A model generated the notes under the pieces. It did not search any database, was not told the DNA's origin, and saw only the letters and a list, made by a program, of their open reading frames with translations. The position numbers were made by a program, and so were the translations under genes. This document shows positions 28,790-38,490 of a stretch of 64,000 nucleotides of DNA, one piece after another; positions within the stretch are counted from its first letter, which is position 1; every line of letters starts with the position of its first letter. Location: the NCBI RefSeq assembly GCF_001180305.1, contig NZ_CVSX01000042.1, forward strand, positions 1 through 64,000. The letters run 5' to 3'. The DNA comes from Prochlorococcus marinus. GTDB taxonomy: Bacteria; Cyanobacteriota; Cyanobacteriia; PCC-6307; Cyanobiaceae.

Positions 28790-29050
28790 ATTTTTCATTT
28801 TTACTAACTTTAGAAAATATTTCAAGATATGTAATTCACTCTCCGAGAGTTTCATGAATTCTGTTAAAGCATCATAATTTTTTTCATCAATTTTTTTTGA
28901 CAATTGAATAAAACTATCATGGTTTTCATTAACAAAGCGCTCAGCAATCTGAGATGGAGTTAAACCCTTTTCAATTAATTCACCTGGAGCATTTTTCTCC
29001 CACTTTTCATAAAACCAAGAGAACCAGTATTTTGCTGTATTTTCTTCCAT
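28784..29050 (-). CDS. Small helical protein, paralogue of the 39.5-kb gene
   Basis: 88 aa from Met at 29050 (an ATG at 29071 adds seven residues). Predicted all-helical and soluble, beginning with a WFSWFYEKW aromatic cluster and ending with DALTEFMKLSESELHILK. The same pattern (WFKWL, AE-F-N, DTLNQFLKLTECEWHVFK) occurs in the protein at 39483-39800, so the two are paralogues. No domain or function is recognised. Confidence 0.7.
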   Translation of the reverse strand: MEENTAKYWFSWFYEKWEKNAPGELIEKGLTPSQIAERFVNENHDSFIQLSKKIDEKNYDALTEFMKLSESELHILKYFLKLVKMKNL

Positions 29051-29150
29051 TAAGTAACCTACATTTGGCAAATTCTATAAACACTGAAGATTGATCTCAT
29101 TATTGAATTAACCCTCAAACACATTTAATATAAATTCAATTATAAATTTA

Positions 29151-30554
29151 ATGATAGATAATAATCATTTAACTAAAAGAAAAAATATTAATCTAGTAAT
29201 TGGATTAGGTAAATCTGGATTTTGGGCTGCAAAGTTTTTGAGAAGCATCGATAAGAACGTAATTGTTTGGGAAAGCAAAGATGGGAAAGAATTCATAGAA
29301 ACAAAAACAGAATTGGAAGAACTTAATATAGTAGTTTCTCTGAATAAAGAATTTGTGTTTGAAGAAATTAATCCCTTTATAAAAGAGCTTGAATCTGTTG
29401 TTGTAAGTCCATCAATACCTTATGACCATAAAACTATTATTAAATTAAAAAAAAAGGGAATTAAAGTAATTGGAGAAATTAATGTTGCATGGGAAATTTT
29501 AAAAGACACAAATTGGATAGGTATTACTGGCACTAATGGTAAGACTACTGTGACTCATTTACTAAGCCATATACTCTGCCAGAATGAATTATATGCTCCT
29601 TTTGCTGGGAATATTGGCACACCTTTATGTAAATATGCTTACTCCAAAAAACATGAAAAAATTGACTGGGTTGTAGCTGAATTAAGCAGTTATCAAATAG
29701 AAATATCTCCGGAAGTCAAACCTAATATTGGAATCTGGACAACCTTCACAGAAGATCATCTTGAAAGACATAAAACACTTGAAAACTATTTCAACATAAA
29801 AAAAAGCTTACTAGAAAAATCAGATTTTAGAATTTATAATTATGACGATGAATATCTTAGAAATCTCTATGATTCACTATCAAAAGGGGTTTGGATAACA
29901 ACTAGTTTAAATAAATCAAATTTTATTCAATGCGATTATTGGATAGATGATCAATCATTCATTGTTGAGAAAGGAAACAGACTATTCAAAATTGAACATT
30001 TCCCTTTAAAAGGAATACATAATCTTCAAAATCTTCTATTAGCGATAGCAGCAGCAAGAAAAGTTGGACTATCTGCAATGAAGATTAAAGATTCATTATC
30101 AAATTACAGACAATTGCCGCATAGGATGGAGACAATTTACAAAAATAATGATCTGGAAATAATTAATGATAGTAAAGCTACAAATTTTGATTCATCTATT
30201 GCAGGAATAAATTCAATTGAAGGTCAAATAATTATTATTGCTGGGGGGAGATTAAAAGGCAATGAATATAGTGAGTGGATAAAAGTTTTAAAGAAAAAAG
30301 TTAAATGTGTTTTTCTTTTTGGAGAAAGCTCAAAAATTCTAAAAATGGCTCTTATTAATGAAGGCTTCAAAAAAGATATTTTTGAATTTTCAGAACTCAA
30401 AGAGCTTTTAAATTTTGTTTTTAATTATTTACGACATAACAGAGTTGGAACATTACTATTCTCACCTTCATGCTCTAGTTTTGATCAATTTAAAAATTAT
30501 GAAGAGCGTGGAGATCATTTCAAGAAAATAATAAGTGAAAAAATTAAAGGTTAA
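29151..30554 (+). CDS. murD: UDP-N-acetylmuramoylalanine-D-glutamate ligase MurD
   Basis: Cytoplasmic peptidoglycan ligase adding D-Glu to UDP-MurNAc-L-Ala. N-terminal [10 protein letters not shown]-like Rossmann segment ([15 protein letters not shown]), central ATPase motif [25 protein letters not shown] and the C-terminal [11 protein letters not shown] block. At 467 aa it is normal for cyanobacteria. Confidence 0.96.
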   Translation: MIDNNHLTKRKNINLVIGLGKSGFWAAKFLRSIDKNVIVWESKDGKEFIETKTELEELNIVVSLNKEFVFEEINPFIKELESVVVSPSIPYDHKTIIKLKKKGIKVIGEINVAWEILKDTNWIGITGTNGKTTVTHLLSHILCQNELYAPFAGNIGTPLCKYAYSKKHEKIDWVVAELSSYQIEISPEVKPNIGIWTTFTEDHLERHKTLENYFNIKKSLLEKSDFRIYNYDDEYLRNLYDSLSKGVWITTSLNKSNFIQCDYWIDDQSFIVEKGNRLFKIEHFPLKGIHNLQNLLLAIAAARKVGLSAMKIKDSLSNYRQLPHRMETIYKNNDLEIINDSKATNFDSSIAGINSIEGQIIIIAGGRLKGNEYSEWIKVLKKKVKCVFLFGESSKILKMALINEGFKKDIFEFSELKELLNFVFNYLRHNRVGTLLFSPSCSSFDQFKNYEERGDHFKKIISEKIKG

Positions 30555-30675
30555 TAAATCCATTTCTTGTTCAAAATATCATTTTGTGATTTTCAGGTCG
30601 GTCATCACAACCGTCTACCCCCTAGCGAATATTCACTTAATTAGTTAGATTTTGACTATAAATTAACTACTAGCA

Positions 30676-30990
30676 ATGAGTGAATCTAACAATTTACCTC
30701 AAGCAATAAGTCATAAAAAATTAAATTACTTGATGATGAAGGCACAAAAAGATCCTCATTTTTCTGATGCATTATCAGAAATTGAAAGCCCCGAACAAAG
30801 AGAATTTGACGGATTAATGGACAATTGGGAAGTTACAACCAAAAAGTTAGTTAAAGAGTTATCAAAAAGAAAAGAGAATTTGATTAAGGACAAATCGCCA
30901 AATTCTTTAATTGCTCTTGGTGCTATGGAAGTTCACCTTAATATGGCTTTGCAAGCCTTAAATGCATTTAATAAAGAAGTAGATGATTAA
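30676..30990 (+). CDS. Conserved cyanobacterial helical protein
   Basis: 104 aa, charged and helical, without membrane segment (HKKLNYLMMKAQKDPHF, then NSLIALGAMEVHLNMALQALNAF). It looks like a conserved picocyanobacterial hypothetical protein; function unknown. It converges on the pirin gene with a 7-nt gap. Confidence 0.72.
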   Translation: MSESNNLPQAISHKKLNYLMMKAQKDPHFSDALSEIESPEQREFDGLMDNWEVTTKKLVKELSKRKENLIKDKSPNSLIALGAMEVHLNMALQALNAFNKEVDD

Positions 30991-30997
30991 TTTTAAA

Positions 30998-31729
30998 CTA
31001 TAAAGAGGGCATTGAAAATAAAAGAAAATCTAGTTCTTTTTTAGTATCTAAAACGATATCATCATAATCAATAACTTCAAAACCCAAGCCATCTCCAGAA
31101 GAGAGACTTATATTTGAATTAGGGTATTTACTTTTTAATAAAAGATTACCTTCTATCACTTGTATCCAATTATATTTATCGATTTTTAAGGGCAATTTTT
31201 TTTCTTTAATAGGTTTGTATTTACAACGCCATAAAGAAATATTTTGATTTATAAAAAGCTTATTATTTTGACCGTTTTTGTAATCAAAAATTAGATTGTC
31301 CCACGACTTTTCATTTAATGAAATTTGATCATAGCGAGGTTTGATATTTTCTTTTTGAGGGTATATCCAAATCTGAAACAATTTGCAGGTCTCATTTTCT
31401 TCGTTCTTCTCGCTATGAGAGATTCCAGTACCTGCAGACATAACTTGGACTTCATCTTTGTGAATTTTTCCAAGGTTATTTAAAGAGTCTCTATGGGTTA
31501 TTACTCCTTTTATCACTACGGTAATTATTTCCATATTTGCATGAGAATGTGTATTAAATCCTGCTTTAGGAGAAATAATATCCTCGTTTATAACTCTAAT
31601 TTTCCCAAAATTATCCCATTCTGGATCTTTATGCTCTGCAAAAGAAAATGAATGCATTGAATTTAGCCATTCTCTATGCGAACTAAATCTTTCATGAGAT
31701 TTCCTAAGTTTAATTATTTTCAAAGACAT
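30998..31729 (-). CDS. Pirin-family bicupin protein
   Basis: 243 aa. The N-terminal cupin carries the pirin metal ligands (GFNTHSHANMEIITVVIKG and SAGTGISHSEKNE: three His and a Glu), and a second C-terminal cupin is degenerate. Some pirins have quercetinase activity, others regulate transcription or metabolism; which applies is unknown. Confidence 0.88.
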   Translation of the reverse strand: MSLKIIKLRKSHERFSSHREWLNSMHSFSFAEHKDPEWDNFGKIRVINEDIISPKAGFNTHSHANMEIITVVIKGVITHRDSLNNLGKIHKDEVQVMSAGTGISHSEKNEENETCKLFQIWIYPQKENIKPRYDQISLNEKSWDNLIFDYKNGQNNKLFINQNISLWRCKYKPIKEKKLPLKIDKYNWIQVIEGNLLLKSKYPNSNISLSSGDGLGFEVIDYDDIVLDTKKELDFLLFSMPSL

Positions 31730-31809
31730 ATATGCTGAAAAATAAATATAGTATTCGTATAAATTAAATATGCTTGAAATTATAAATTATGAATAAGAGA
31801 AATTACTTT

Positions 31810-31941
31810 TTATTTATTTTTTAATTTTACTTGTGCTTTATTTGCTTTATTAATTATTTTTTTTGCTTCTTCTCTTGAAGAACATTTTTCTGCCTCAACA
31901 TTTAAGTTTTTTAATTTATTTAATTGCTTAGAAATTTTCAT
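31810..31941 (-). CDS. Small basic helical protein
   Basis: 43 aa, Lys-rich and probably one or two helices (MKISKQLNKLKNLNVEAEKC, then SSREEAKKIINKANKAQ). A single Cys at residue 20. No known domain. The reading frame fills a gap between other minus-strand genes, which supports it moderately. Confidence 0.5.
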   Translation of the reverse strand: MKISKQLNKLKNLNVEAEKCSSREEAKKIINKANKAQVKLKNK

Positions 31942-32023
31942 ATACGTTTAAATTACCAATTAGAAGTTAACACATATTTAAATGAATAGCTAAAAATAAT
32001 GGCTTAGATTTGAATCATACTAA

Positions 32024-32560
32024 CTAAAAATAGGATTGGAGGATGGAATTATCAGAACAGTATAGAGGATGTATTGGATTGTCTTTGATTGTTTTCTTAA
32101 TTAAAAGCGGTCCAAGAGGATTATCAAAATTATTTTTCCTAATTGAGTTATATTGCATAATTTTTTTTGATATTCTTTTATTTCTATTTAGAAATTTTCC
32201 TTTGTTACCCCAACCCAACCATAAATCACAATTTATATTTTCAGACCAGTGTTTTAAGTTTTTATAAATATAATTATTGTTTAGATAACCAACAGGGTTA
32301 TTATGATTAAAAAGTTTTTTTGGATTGCTTGAAATAAGAGCAAATAGATTGATTAATCTTACTTTGCCATAATTATTGTTTTTCGAAATTTTGATTATCT
32401 TTTTTGTTGTATTATCCAAGAAAACTGAATCTGACAATGAAGGATTTAAACCAATAAAAATAACTTCTTTTATAGATTTAGAAATCTTATAACTTAAACT
32501 CCATCTATATTGTTTGTTTTCACTTATTAAACAATTTCTTTCTAGAAATAAATTTTTCAA
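32024..32560 (-). CDS. DUF1643-family protein
   Basis: 178 aa. The DUF1643 signatures FIGLNPSLSD (residues ~34-43), RLINLFALISSNP and LWLGWGNKG are present. Function of the family is unknown; some members occur in mobile or metabolic islands. Its start overlaps the stop of the DUF2214 gene by 4 nt (ATGA), so they are translationally coupled. Confidence 0.83.
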   Translation of the reverse strand: MKNLFLERNCLISENKQYRWSLSYKISKSIKEVIFIGLNPSLSDSVFLDNTTKKIIKISKNNNYGKVRLINLFALISSNPKKLFNHNNPVGYLNNNYIYKNLKHWSENINCDLWLGWGNKGKFLNRNKRISKKIMQYNSIRKNNFDNPLGPLLIKKTIKDNPIHPLYCSDNSILQSYF

Positions 32561-33042
32561 CCTAAACCTACACCTCTAGCCATAAGAGTTGCAAACAAAG
32601 GTATTGTTGCAAAGCCAACTAATTCAGTGGTAATGATAAGTCTAAATCTCTTAACTAGGTTTTCTGAAATTTCAGGTAATTTATTTTTACTTATTGGAAT
32701 TGCCCAGAGGATATAAGTTGTTGTTGGGTATAAAGAAAGTAAGCCAACCAAAATATAAAGCGAAACCTTTATCCAAAAAACAGGATTAGCCGTATAGAAA
32801 TCGCCTCCTTGTCCAAAATATTTGACACGCAATATACCAGTGACTAATATTGCAACTCCTGCTAAACCATAGACCACATCTGCAATTATCATTGAAATCG
32901 TCTCATTTCTATTAAGGCCCACTTTAAGAGTCAACCTTTCATACAAAAGAGACCCGAAACACAAAATAATTCCTAAATAATGAACATATGCCACCAAAGC
33001 ACTTTTAGCAATTTCGCCTGTAAATAAAGTTCCTAATAACAT
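32557..33042 (-). CDS. DUF2214-family four-helix membrane protein
   Basis: 161 aa with four hydrophobic helices (~13-35, 50-72, 86-115, 135-158). The pattern AYVHYLGIILCFGSLLYE with a membrane His and GILRVKYFGQGGDFYTANP matches DUF2214. Function is unknown; the conserved His hints at heme or redox but is not proof. Coupled to the DUF1643 gene. Confidence 0.83.
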   Translation of the reverse strand: MLLGTLFTGEIAKSALVAYVHYLGIILCFGSLLYERLTLKVGLNRNETISMIIADVVYGLAGVAILVTGILRVKYFGQGGDFYTANPVFWIKVSLYILVGLLSLYPTTTYILWAIPISKNKLPEISENLVKRFRLIITTELVGFATIPLFATLMARGVGLG

Positions 33043-33129
33043 TTTCTAGTCAAAATTTATACAATCCTAACCACCAAATAAATAATTTGTTTAAAAATAG
33101 ATTAATAACTTAAAAGCAAGTTTTTAAAT

Positions 33130-33879
33130 CTAAGAATCTAAATACCTTTTTTGGCCATCTTCAAAAAAATCTTTTTTATTCCATACTTCGATTACATCTG
33201 GGAAATGTTTTTCCATACAATTATCACAAACCCCATGACTAAATCTAATATCACTAATTTTCGAAAGATATTTTTCCAAATGCATCCAATCGCCCTCCTT
33301 ATTTTTCACTTCTCTGCAATATGAACATACAGATAAAATCCCTTCCTGTTTATGCAAATTAGACAATGCATCTAACAAGTTTAATGACTTTTTTCTAAGC
33401 TCTAAAAATGAAACTATTTGCTTGGACAATAATTCCATAATATTGAATTGTTGTACTGTTAGATTTCCTGGCTTTCTATCTATCACACAAAGTGTTCCAA
33501 GCTTATTACCATCATTATTTCTAAGGGGAAAACCTGCATAAAAACGAATCTTCGGGTCTCCTGTTACCAATGGATTATTTATAAATCTTTCATCTTGGAA
33601 AGCATCATGAACAATTAAGGGACTATTTTCCTTTATTGCATGGGTGCAAAAAGACCAATCTCTTTTAGTCTCTGATAATTGAAGTCCTACTTTGGATTTA
33701 AACCATTGTTTATCTTTGTCTACCAAAGTCATCAAAGAAATAGGCACATTACAGGTTGTTGCAGCAATTTTTGTAATATCGTCATAACATGATTCTGGCT
33801 TGGTTCCCAAAATCCTGTATTCTGCCAAAGCCTTTAATCTTCTTTCCTCTTCTTCTTTTTTTGATATAAGATTCTGCAT
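33130..33879 (-). CDS. GAF-domain sensor protein with C-terminal Cys motif
   Basis: 249 aa. A GAF domain (~20-165: NVPISLMTLVDKDKQWFKS, WSFCTHAI, FYAGFPLRNNDGNKLGTLCVID) is followed by a ~75-residue segment with CSYCREVKN and SHGVCDNCMEKHFP; the CXXC pairs could bind metal. There is no kinase, cyclase or output domain, so it is probably a small-molecule or redox sensor acting through a partner. Confidence 0.85.
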   Translation of the reverse strand: MQNLISKKEEEERRLKALAEYRILGTKPESCYDDITKIAATTCNVPISLMTLVDKDKQWFKSKVGLQLSETKRDWSFCTHAIKENSPLIVHDAFQDERFINNPLVTGDPKIRFYAGFPLRNNDGNKLGTLCVIDRKPGNLTVQQFNIMELLSKQIVSFLELRKKSLNLLDALSNLHKQEGILSVCSYCREVKNKEGDWMHLEKYLSKISDIRFSHGVCDNCMEKHFPDVIEVWNKKDFFEDGQKRYLDS

Positions 33880-33995
33880 TAATCTTCACCAATAATTAAA
33901 ACTTTAAAATTAAAGTTTCTTCAAAAAACTTTTTCTTTCTAATACTTAATAAAAAAAAGATAAACTTATTGATTTGTTACTTATTGATTAGTTAC

Positions 33996-35252
33996 TTAAT
34001 GTTTTAACTTTGAGACTGCCATCCCAGCGATCCATCCACTTGTCCAACAATGTTGAAAATTAAATCCACCTGTGATCCCATCAACATCTAAAACTTCTCC
34101 AGAAAAAAATAATCCTGGACAAATTAAGCTCTCCATAGTTTTAAAATTCACTTCATTAATTTTTACTCCTCCAGAAGTAACAAATTCCTCACCAAATGGT
34201 CCTTTGCCCGAAATTATATATTTGTCCTTCATTAGAATATTTATCATTTTCTCTCTTTCATTCGCTAGTAAATCAGCCCATTTTTTCTCTTTATCAATAC
34301 CTATTTTATTTAATAAAAAAATCCATAATCTTTTTGTTAATAGTGGAACAGGTCTACTGTTAATTAGATTCACCTTACCTTTATTTAATCTTAAATAGTT
34401 AACTTTTTCTTTTAACTCCTCATAACTTAAAGCAGACCATTTAATGATTAGATTAAATTTATATTTTTGGCTATAAAGTTCCCTTGCCGCAATTGATGAA
34501 AGTTTTAATACTGCTGGTCCACTAAAACCCCAATGAGTTATTAGTAAATCGCCTCTATTTTGAAAATTCTTATTGTTTAATTCAATTTCTATATCTATGC
34601 CCTTTATCGATACCCCACTACATTCATCCAAATTTGGTTCTTTTGTAGAAAAAGTAAAAAGCGATGGAACAGGTTTCACAATATTATGTCCAAGATTTTC
34701 AGCTAATTTATATCCGCTTGGATTACCTCCAGTTGAAAGAATAATATTTTTTGAAGCTATCTTAGCTTTTTTAAGACTAAAAATATTGAATATATTATCT
34801 GGAGTTTTTGAAATTTCTTTTACAAAAAATTTTGTTAATATCTCTACGTTTTTTGATAAAGCACTTTTTCTCAAACAATCAATAACATCTGAAGAAGAAT
34901 TAGACACTGGGAATACTCTTAGATCTTCCTCAATTTTTAATTTTAACCCTTTTTTCTCAAACCAATCGTATACATCTCCAGCAGCAAAACGATTAAATGA
35001 TTCCAAGAGCTGAATTCCACCTCTGGGGTAATTCTCAATTAGTTCATTCGGTATCCATGTCGCATTAGTGACGTTACATCTTCCCCCTCCACTAATCCTT
35101 ACTTTCTCCATAAGTTTTGAAGTACCTTCAAGAATTATTATTCTTTTAACTCCATTTTCAGCAGCAGTTATTGCTGTCATAAAACCGGCTGCACCGCCTC
35201 CAACAACTGCCAAATCAAAAGGTTCCAAAAACTTATTATTATTATGCTTCAA
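33996..35252 (-). CDS. BaiN/HI0933-type FAD-dependent oxidoreductase
   Basis: 418 aa flavoprotein. Dinucleotide-binding motif LAVVGGGAAGFMTAITAAE, then RISGGGRCNVTN, LSTGGNPSGYKLAE and a C-terminal GEVLDVDGITGGFNFQHCWTSGW, which is diagnostic of the HI0933/BaiN family. Substrate is unknown. Confidence 0.9.
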   Translation of the reverse strand: MKHNNNKFLEPFDLAVVGGGAAGFMTAITAAENGVKRIIILEGTSKLMEKVRISGGGRCNVTNATWIPNELIENYPRGGIQLLESFNRFAAGDVYDWFEKKGLKLKIEEDLRVFPVSNSSSDVIDCLRKSALSKNVEILTKFFVKEISKTPDNIFNIFSLKKAKIASKNIILSTGGNPSGYKLAENLGHNIVKPVPSLFTFSTKEPNLDECSGVSIKGIDIEIELNNKNFQNRGDLLITHWGFSGPAVLKLSSIAARELYSQKYKFNLIIKWSALSYEELKEKVNYLRLNKGKVNLINSRPVPLLTKRLWIFLLNKIGIDKEKKWADLLANEREKMINILMKDKYIISGKGPFGEEFVTSGGVKINEVNFKTMESLICPGLFFSGEVLDVDGITGGFNFQHCWTSGWIAGMAVSKLKH

Positions 35253-35412
35253 TCTGATAATAGCAAGGAGTTACAAAGAAAAATTACTCCAAAAACCATA
35301 AAAAAATAAATAAAAAACTTTTAAACTAAATAATAAATAACTGCAATTCACTAATTTTTAAATTTCTAAAAAAATCAACGCAGTCGTTATTTTTATGCTT
35401 TAACTTGAATAA

Positions 35413-35649
35413 ATGAGTCTAATATTTTCTTACGTTAAATATTCTGAGGCCAGTTTTCCTATGACTGGTCAATATACTGCTCTTCTTTTAATAACTTCTG
35501 TTATTTGGGTTCTGCTTTGGTTCGGATATAGACAAAACAAGATAAATGATGAGATCAAGAAAAAAGAAAAAGAAGAAAGAATTAATGCGAAAGTTCAAAG
35601 AAGAAAGAAGTTAGAGAGTTTGTACCCTACTAATAAAAAAACCGTTTAA
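35413..35649 (+). CDS. Small single-TM protein with basic tail
   Basis: 78 aa: hydrophobic span at ~21-38 (YTALLLITSVIWVLLWFGY) and a strongly charged helical tail (KKKEKEERINAKVQRRKK). Met17 is a possible later start. It opens the mini-protein-rich region and is followed 18 nt later by another mini-ORF. Function is unknown. Confidence 0.65.
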   Translation: MSLIFSYVKYSEASFPMTGQYTALLLITSVIWVLLWFGYRQNKINDEIKKKEKEERINAKVQRRKKLESLYPTNKKTV

Positions 35650-35667
35650 AGTAATCTCTAAGTAAAT

Positions 35668-35766
35668 ATGAAAAAAAATAATTTCAAATCACTAATTCAG
35701 TACTTACCAGGGATTTTGATTCTTATTTATGTATTCTTTTTAGCATTTACTCAATTTATAAAATAA
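35668..35766 (+). CDS. Mini-protein, 32 aa, one membrane span
   Basis: MKKNNFKSLIQYLPGI, then a hydrophobic LILIYVFFLAF span and a short tail. Positive N-terminus, so N-in topology is expected. It sits between the 78-aa gene and the EamA transporter on the same strand. No function is recognised. Confidence 0.5.
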   Translation: MKKNNFKSLIQYLPGILILIYVFFLAFTQFIK

Positions 35767-35787
35767 AATTTTTAAAAATTATTCGTT

Positions 35788-36660
35788 TTGATTGGAATCC
35801 TTTCTGCTTTTGGAGCTGCTACATCATGGACATATGCGTGCTTTATTTGGCGCGCGCAAACTCAAAAATTTAAATCAATAGATATTAATTTAACAAAAAA
35901 TATAATAGCTTTTTTAATTTTTATACCTGCTTTAATCAATCTAAGTTCTACAACTGCATTAAAAAACATATTTATACTACTAATTAGTGGAATAATAGGT
36001 ATTGGTTTAGGTGATACTTTCTATTTAAAGTCACTACAAACAATTGGCACAAGAAAAACTTTATCTATAGAAACTCTTTCTCCGTTAATGGCGGCTTTGT
36101 CAGGAGAATTTTTTATTAATGAAAATTTAACAACTCAATCATGGGTTGGAATAATCATAGTAACGATTTCGCTATTCATAATTCTCAGAAAAGGTAACAA
36201 TTTTAAAGAGGAAAACTCCTCTTTCTCAGAAAAAAATAACTTTAAGATTTTTGCTTTTCCTTTTTTATCAGTTTTATGTGCTGTTATTGGAGGTCTTTTA
36301 TCAAGGATGGTTTTCCTTCAAAGCAATTTATCTCCTTTCCTTACAACTGAAATAAGATTATTAGGTGCAATAATTTTTTTGATTAGTCTAAAAGGATTTA
36401 AGATTAATTTTTTCTTAAAAAACATAGAAAAAAAACAACAAAAAAGATTTTTGCTTTCAATACTTCTTGGAACAAATATAGGAATATTGCTACAACAAGT
36501 TGTTTTTAAAACCCTTCCCATAGGAGTAGGATGGGCTTTATTAAGCACATCTCCAGTAATTTCCTTATTTTTTGCTAAGAATGAGGAAAGAGAAATTACC
36601 AAAAAAATAATATTTTTTACTTATTTTTTATTTTTTGGCTTGACATTAATAATTCTTTAA
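35788..36660 (+). CDS. EamA/DMT-family transporter
   Basis: 290 aa with about ten hydrophobic helices arranged as two EamA repeats (~3-135 and ~150-288). Motifs such as GLGDTFYLKSLQTIG and LSPLMAALSGEFFINENL fit the drug/metabolite transporter superfamily. Substrate is unknown. TTG is the start; no ATG lies near the first helix. Confidence 0.87.
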   Translation: MIGILSAFGAATSWTYACFIWRAQTQKFKSIDINLTKNIIAFLIFIPALINLSSTTALKNIFILLISGIIGIGLGDTFYLKSLQTIGTRKTLSIETLSPLMAALSGEFFINENLTTQSWVGIIIVTISLFIILRKGNNFKEENSSFSEKNNFKIFAFPFLSVLCAVIGGLLSRMVFLQSNLSPFLTTEIRLLGAIIFLISLKGFKINFFLKNIEKKQQKRFLLSILLGTNIGILLQQVVFKTLPIGVGWALLSTSPVISLFFAKNEEREITKKIIFFTYFLFFGLTLIIL

Positions 36661-36738
36661 TCTCATTTTTAATGTAAAAAATACTCATGTTAATAGAAAT
36701 CAGATTAAATAAAATTAGCCTATAAACACTCAGAAACA

Positions 36739-36855
36739 ATGAAAATTTTAAAGAAAAAAAGACTCGGCACAATGGAGGTTTATGTAATTTTTCTAAGCTG
36801 TATTTATGCAGGCTTTATAGGTTATAAATCTCTCTTAAATGTTTTATTTACTTGA
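36739..36855 (+). CDS. Mini-protein, 38 aa, one membrane span
   Basis: Basic N-terminus (MKILKKKRLGTMEV) and a hydrophobic segment YVIFLSCIYAGFIGY. It converges on the next minus-strand ORF with a 2-nt gap. Function is unknown. Confidence 0.5.
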   Translation: MKILKKKRLGTMEVYVIFLSCIYAGFIGYKSLLNVLFT

Positions 36856-36857
36856 AA

Positions 36858-36992
36858 TTAATTAATTCTTTCTAATGATTTAATCAATTTACCACCATCT
36901 TGGTCATCATCATCGTTAGAAGCAAAAAATAAAAAAAATATCCCCAGAGAAGCTATAGATAGCGAAATTGACAATACAGAAAGCTCATCCAT
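36858..36992 (-). CDS. Mini-protein with TM span and DDDDQDGG acidic motif
   Basis: 44 aa: TM at ~4-25 (LSVLSISLSIASLGIFFLFF), then ASNDDDDQDGGKLIKSLE. The acidic DDQDGG block recurs in the 60-aa protein at 38125, which suggests a shared family. The role is unknown. Confidence 0.55.
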   Translation of the reverse strand: MDELSVLSISLSIASLGIFFLFFASNDDDDQDGGKLIKSLERIN

Positions 36993-37110
36993 AAATTAAA
37001 GATTTTTTTTATGATAAACGAAAAAAAATAAAAGACAGTAAAGAAATACACATTCTAGAAAATAAGAATTTCTTTTATTTGTAAAATAAAAAACATATCC
37101 GAAGTATTTC

Positions 37111-37386
37111 ATGAAAGTTCTAATATCTTCCCCCTGTAGTGCAAGTGTAATAATTCAGTATGGAATAAAAAGTTGGCCTATTTGGGAATGTGAGCCAAGC
37201 AAATTTCAATGGAATTACTATGATAAGGAAATTTGCTTAATTATTGAAGGCCAAGCGAAAATAAGTACCAAAAACGGTGACATTTACGTAATTAAAGCTG
37301 GAGATCTTGTTGAGTTTCCTGCTGGACTTAACTGCGAATGGGAAGTAACCAAAAGTATTAAAAAACATTATCGATTGGGTAGCTAA
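37111..37386 (+). CDS. Single-domain cupin (DUF861/Cupin_3 type)
   Basis: 91 aa. The EGQAKISTKNGDIYVIKAGDLVEFPAG segment is the two-motif core of Cupin_3 (EutQ/ureidoglycolate-type) proteins, with Trp-rich WPIWECEPSKFQWNY before it. Typical metal His residues are lacking, so enzymatic activity is doubtful. Confidence 0.8.
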   Translation: MKVLISSPCSASVIIQYGIKSWPIWECEPSKFQWNYYDKEICLIIEGQAKISTKNGDIYVIKAGDLVEFPAGLNCEWEVTKSIKKHYRLGS

Positions 37387-37477
37387 ATTTAAGAAAAAAG
37401 ATTTTTTCTTCTTTACTGTTAAGTCAATGTAGATAAAATATGGTTAATAAATAATTTTCAAGAAGGAAACTAATATT

Positions 37478-37648
37478 ATGCCTTTTACTGATCAAGAATA
37501 TTTTGAAGTTATCGAAAAGAACGAAATAGTAAAAAAGGCCTTTGAAAATATTAAGCAAATTTGCATTGATTTACAAAAACAAACAAATTGTCCTGAAGAA
37601 GATCTAAAAGATTTTCTTGAATTTATTTCTAAACAATGGAATAAGTAA
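37478..37648 (+). CDS. Small helical protein, 56 aa
   Basis: Soluble and probably two helices (YFEVIEKNEIVKKAFENIKQ; EEDLKDFLEFISKQW). An AAGGAA ribosome site is correctly spaced. It carries two Cys but no recognised domain; the pattern resembles small adaptor-like proteins of picocyanobacteria. Confidence 0.55.
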   Translation: MPFTDQEYFEVIEKNEIVKKAFENIKQICIDLQKQTNCPEEDLKDFLEFISKQWNK

Positions 37649-37711
37649 TAATTAACAAGCCTTTAAATACTAAATTTAAAATTTCAATTTAGTTTTCTGA
37701 CACAATAAGTT

Positions 37712-37843
37712 CTAATCTAATTCCTTTTTTGGTTTTGTATTGATACTGGAAGTTCCCTTAGCAGCAGAAACGAAGAAAAAGAAGCCTACAATTCCTGAAA
37801 TACCAAATATCGCAGCCAAAGGATCAAAAGTGAAAGAAAACAT
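37712..37843 (-). CDS. Mini-protein, 43 aa, one membrane span
   Basis: From ATG at 37843: FDPLAAIFGISGIVGFFFFVSAAKG spans the membrane, then a KPKKELD tail. A longer frame to 37894 is open but lacks a better start. The FGISGIVGFFFF Gly-pattern could pack against other helices. Function is unknown. Confidence 0.55.
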   Translation of the reverse strand: MFSFTFDPLAAIFGISGIVGFFFFVSAAKGTSSINTKPKKELD

Positions 37844-38124
37844 AGAATTTATAAAATCAAGATAAATAATAGTTTTTGATTCAAGATTACACAATTATTG
37901 TTAAGTATAAAAAATAACAATTGCAAGATTCATTATGTCATTTTTAGTTTCTTATCAGGGAGAAGAAAATTATTAGTAAGAATTAATATTTGAGTATGAA
38001 AATATCAATATATAACTAAGATTTATTCGTATGACAGAAAAAATTTTAAGAATATTTGCAGAAAATTAGAATATCAATACCCAATAGATCCACAATTGTC
38101 GTTTCTTTTAATTATTATTAGTAG

Positions 38125-38307
38125 ATGACAGATTTATACTCAACCTCTTCTGCTATAACTCCTCTTACTGCGATTCTTTGGTGTTTATATCCTGTAGCTA
38201 TATTAGTCATAATTGAGTTACTTCTTGGAGGAGGCTTTGATGATGATAATAATGACGATCAAGATGGCGGAATGCTAATACCGGCATATTCAAGATCAAA
38301 TAGTTAA
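38125..38307 (+). CDS. Mini-protein, 60 aa, TM span followed by DDDNNDDQDGG
   Basis: TM at ~15-35 (AILWCLYPVAILVIIELLLGG), then an acidic FDDDNNDDQDGGMLIP segment. The acidic motif and TM arrangement match the protein encoded at 36858-36992 on the other strand. Known only as a conserved type in picocyanobacteria, as far as can be judged here. Confidence 0.6.
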   Translation: MTDLYSTSSAITPLTAILWCLYPVAILVIIELLLGGGFDDDNNDDQDGGMLIPAYSRSNS

Positions 38308-38352
38308 TTTTGAAGTTGAAATTTAATTAATCCTTTAAATAATGTTATTTAT

Positions 38353-38490
38353 GTGACAAATAATTTTGATACCACTTTTATTTCGTTAATAACACTTTCC
38401 ATTTTAATTTTCTCCTCTCTCTCTTGGCTAGTCTTTAGGACTCTGAAAGAGGGAAGAAAAGCTCTTAAAGAAATAAATAAAGACAGATAA
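38353..38490 (+). CDS. Mini-protein, 45 aa, one membrane span
   Basis: GTG start. TM at ~8-28 (FISLITLSILIFSSLSWLVF), then a basic amphipathic tail RTLKEGRKALKEINKDR. It is 45 nt after the 60-aa acidic mini-protein on the same strand. No function is recognised. Confidence 0.5.
   Translation: MTNNFDTTFISLITLSILIFSSLSWLVFRTLKEGRKALKEINKDR

Noticed and set aside
30571-30675. Less AT-rich patch TCGGTCATCACAACCGTCTA before the 104-aa gene as a small RNA
   Set aside because: No stable stem with a T-run and no clear promoter; it fits a 5' leader.
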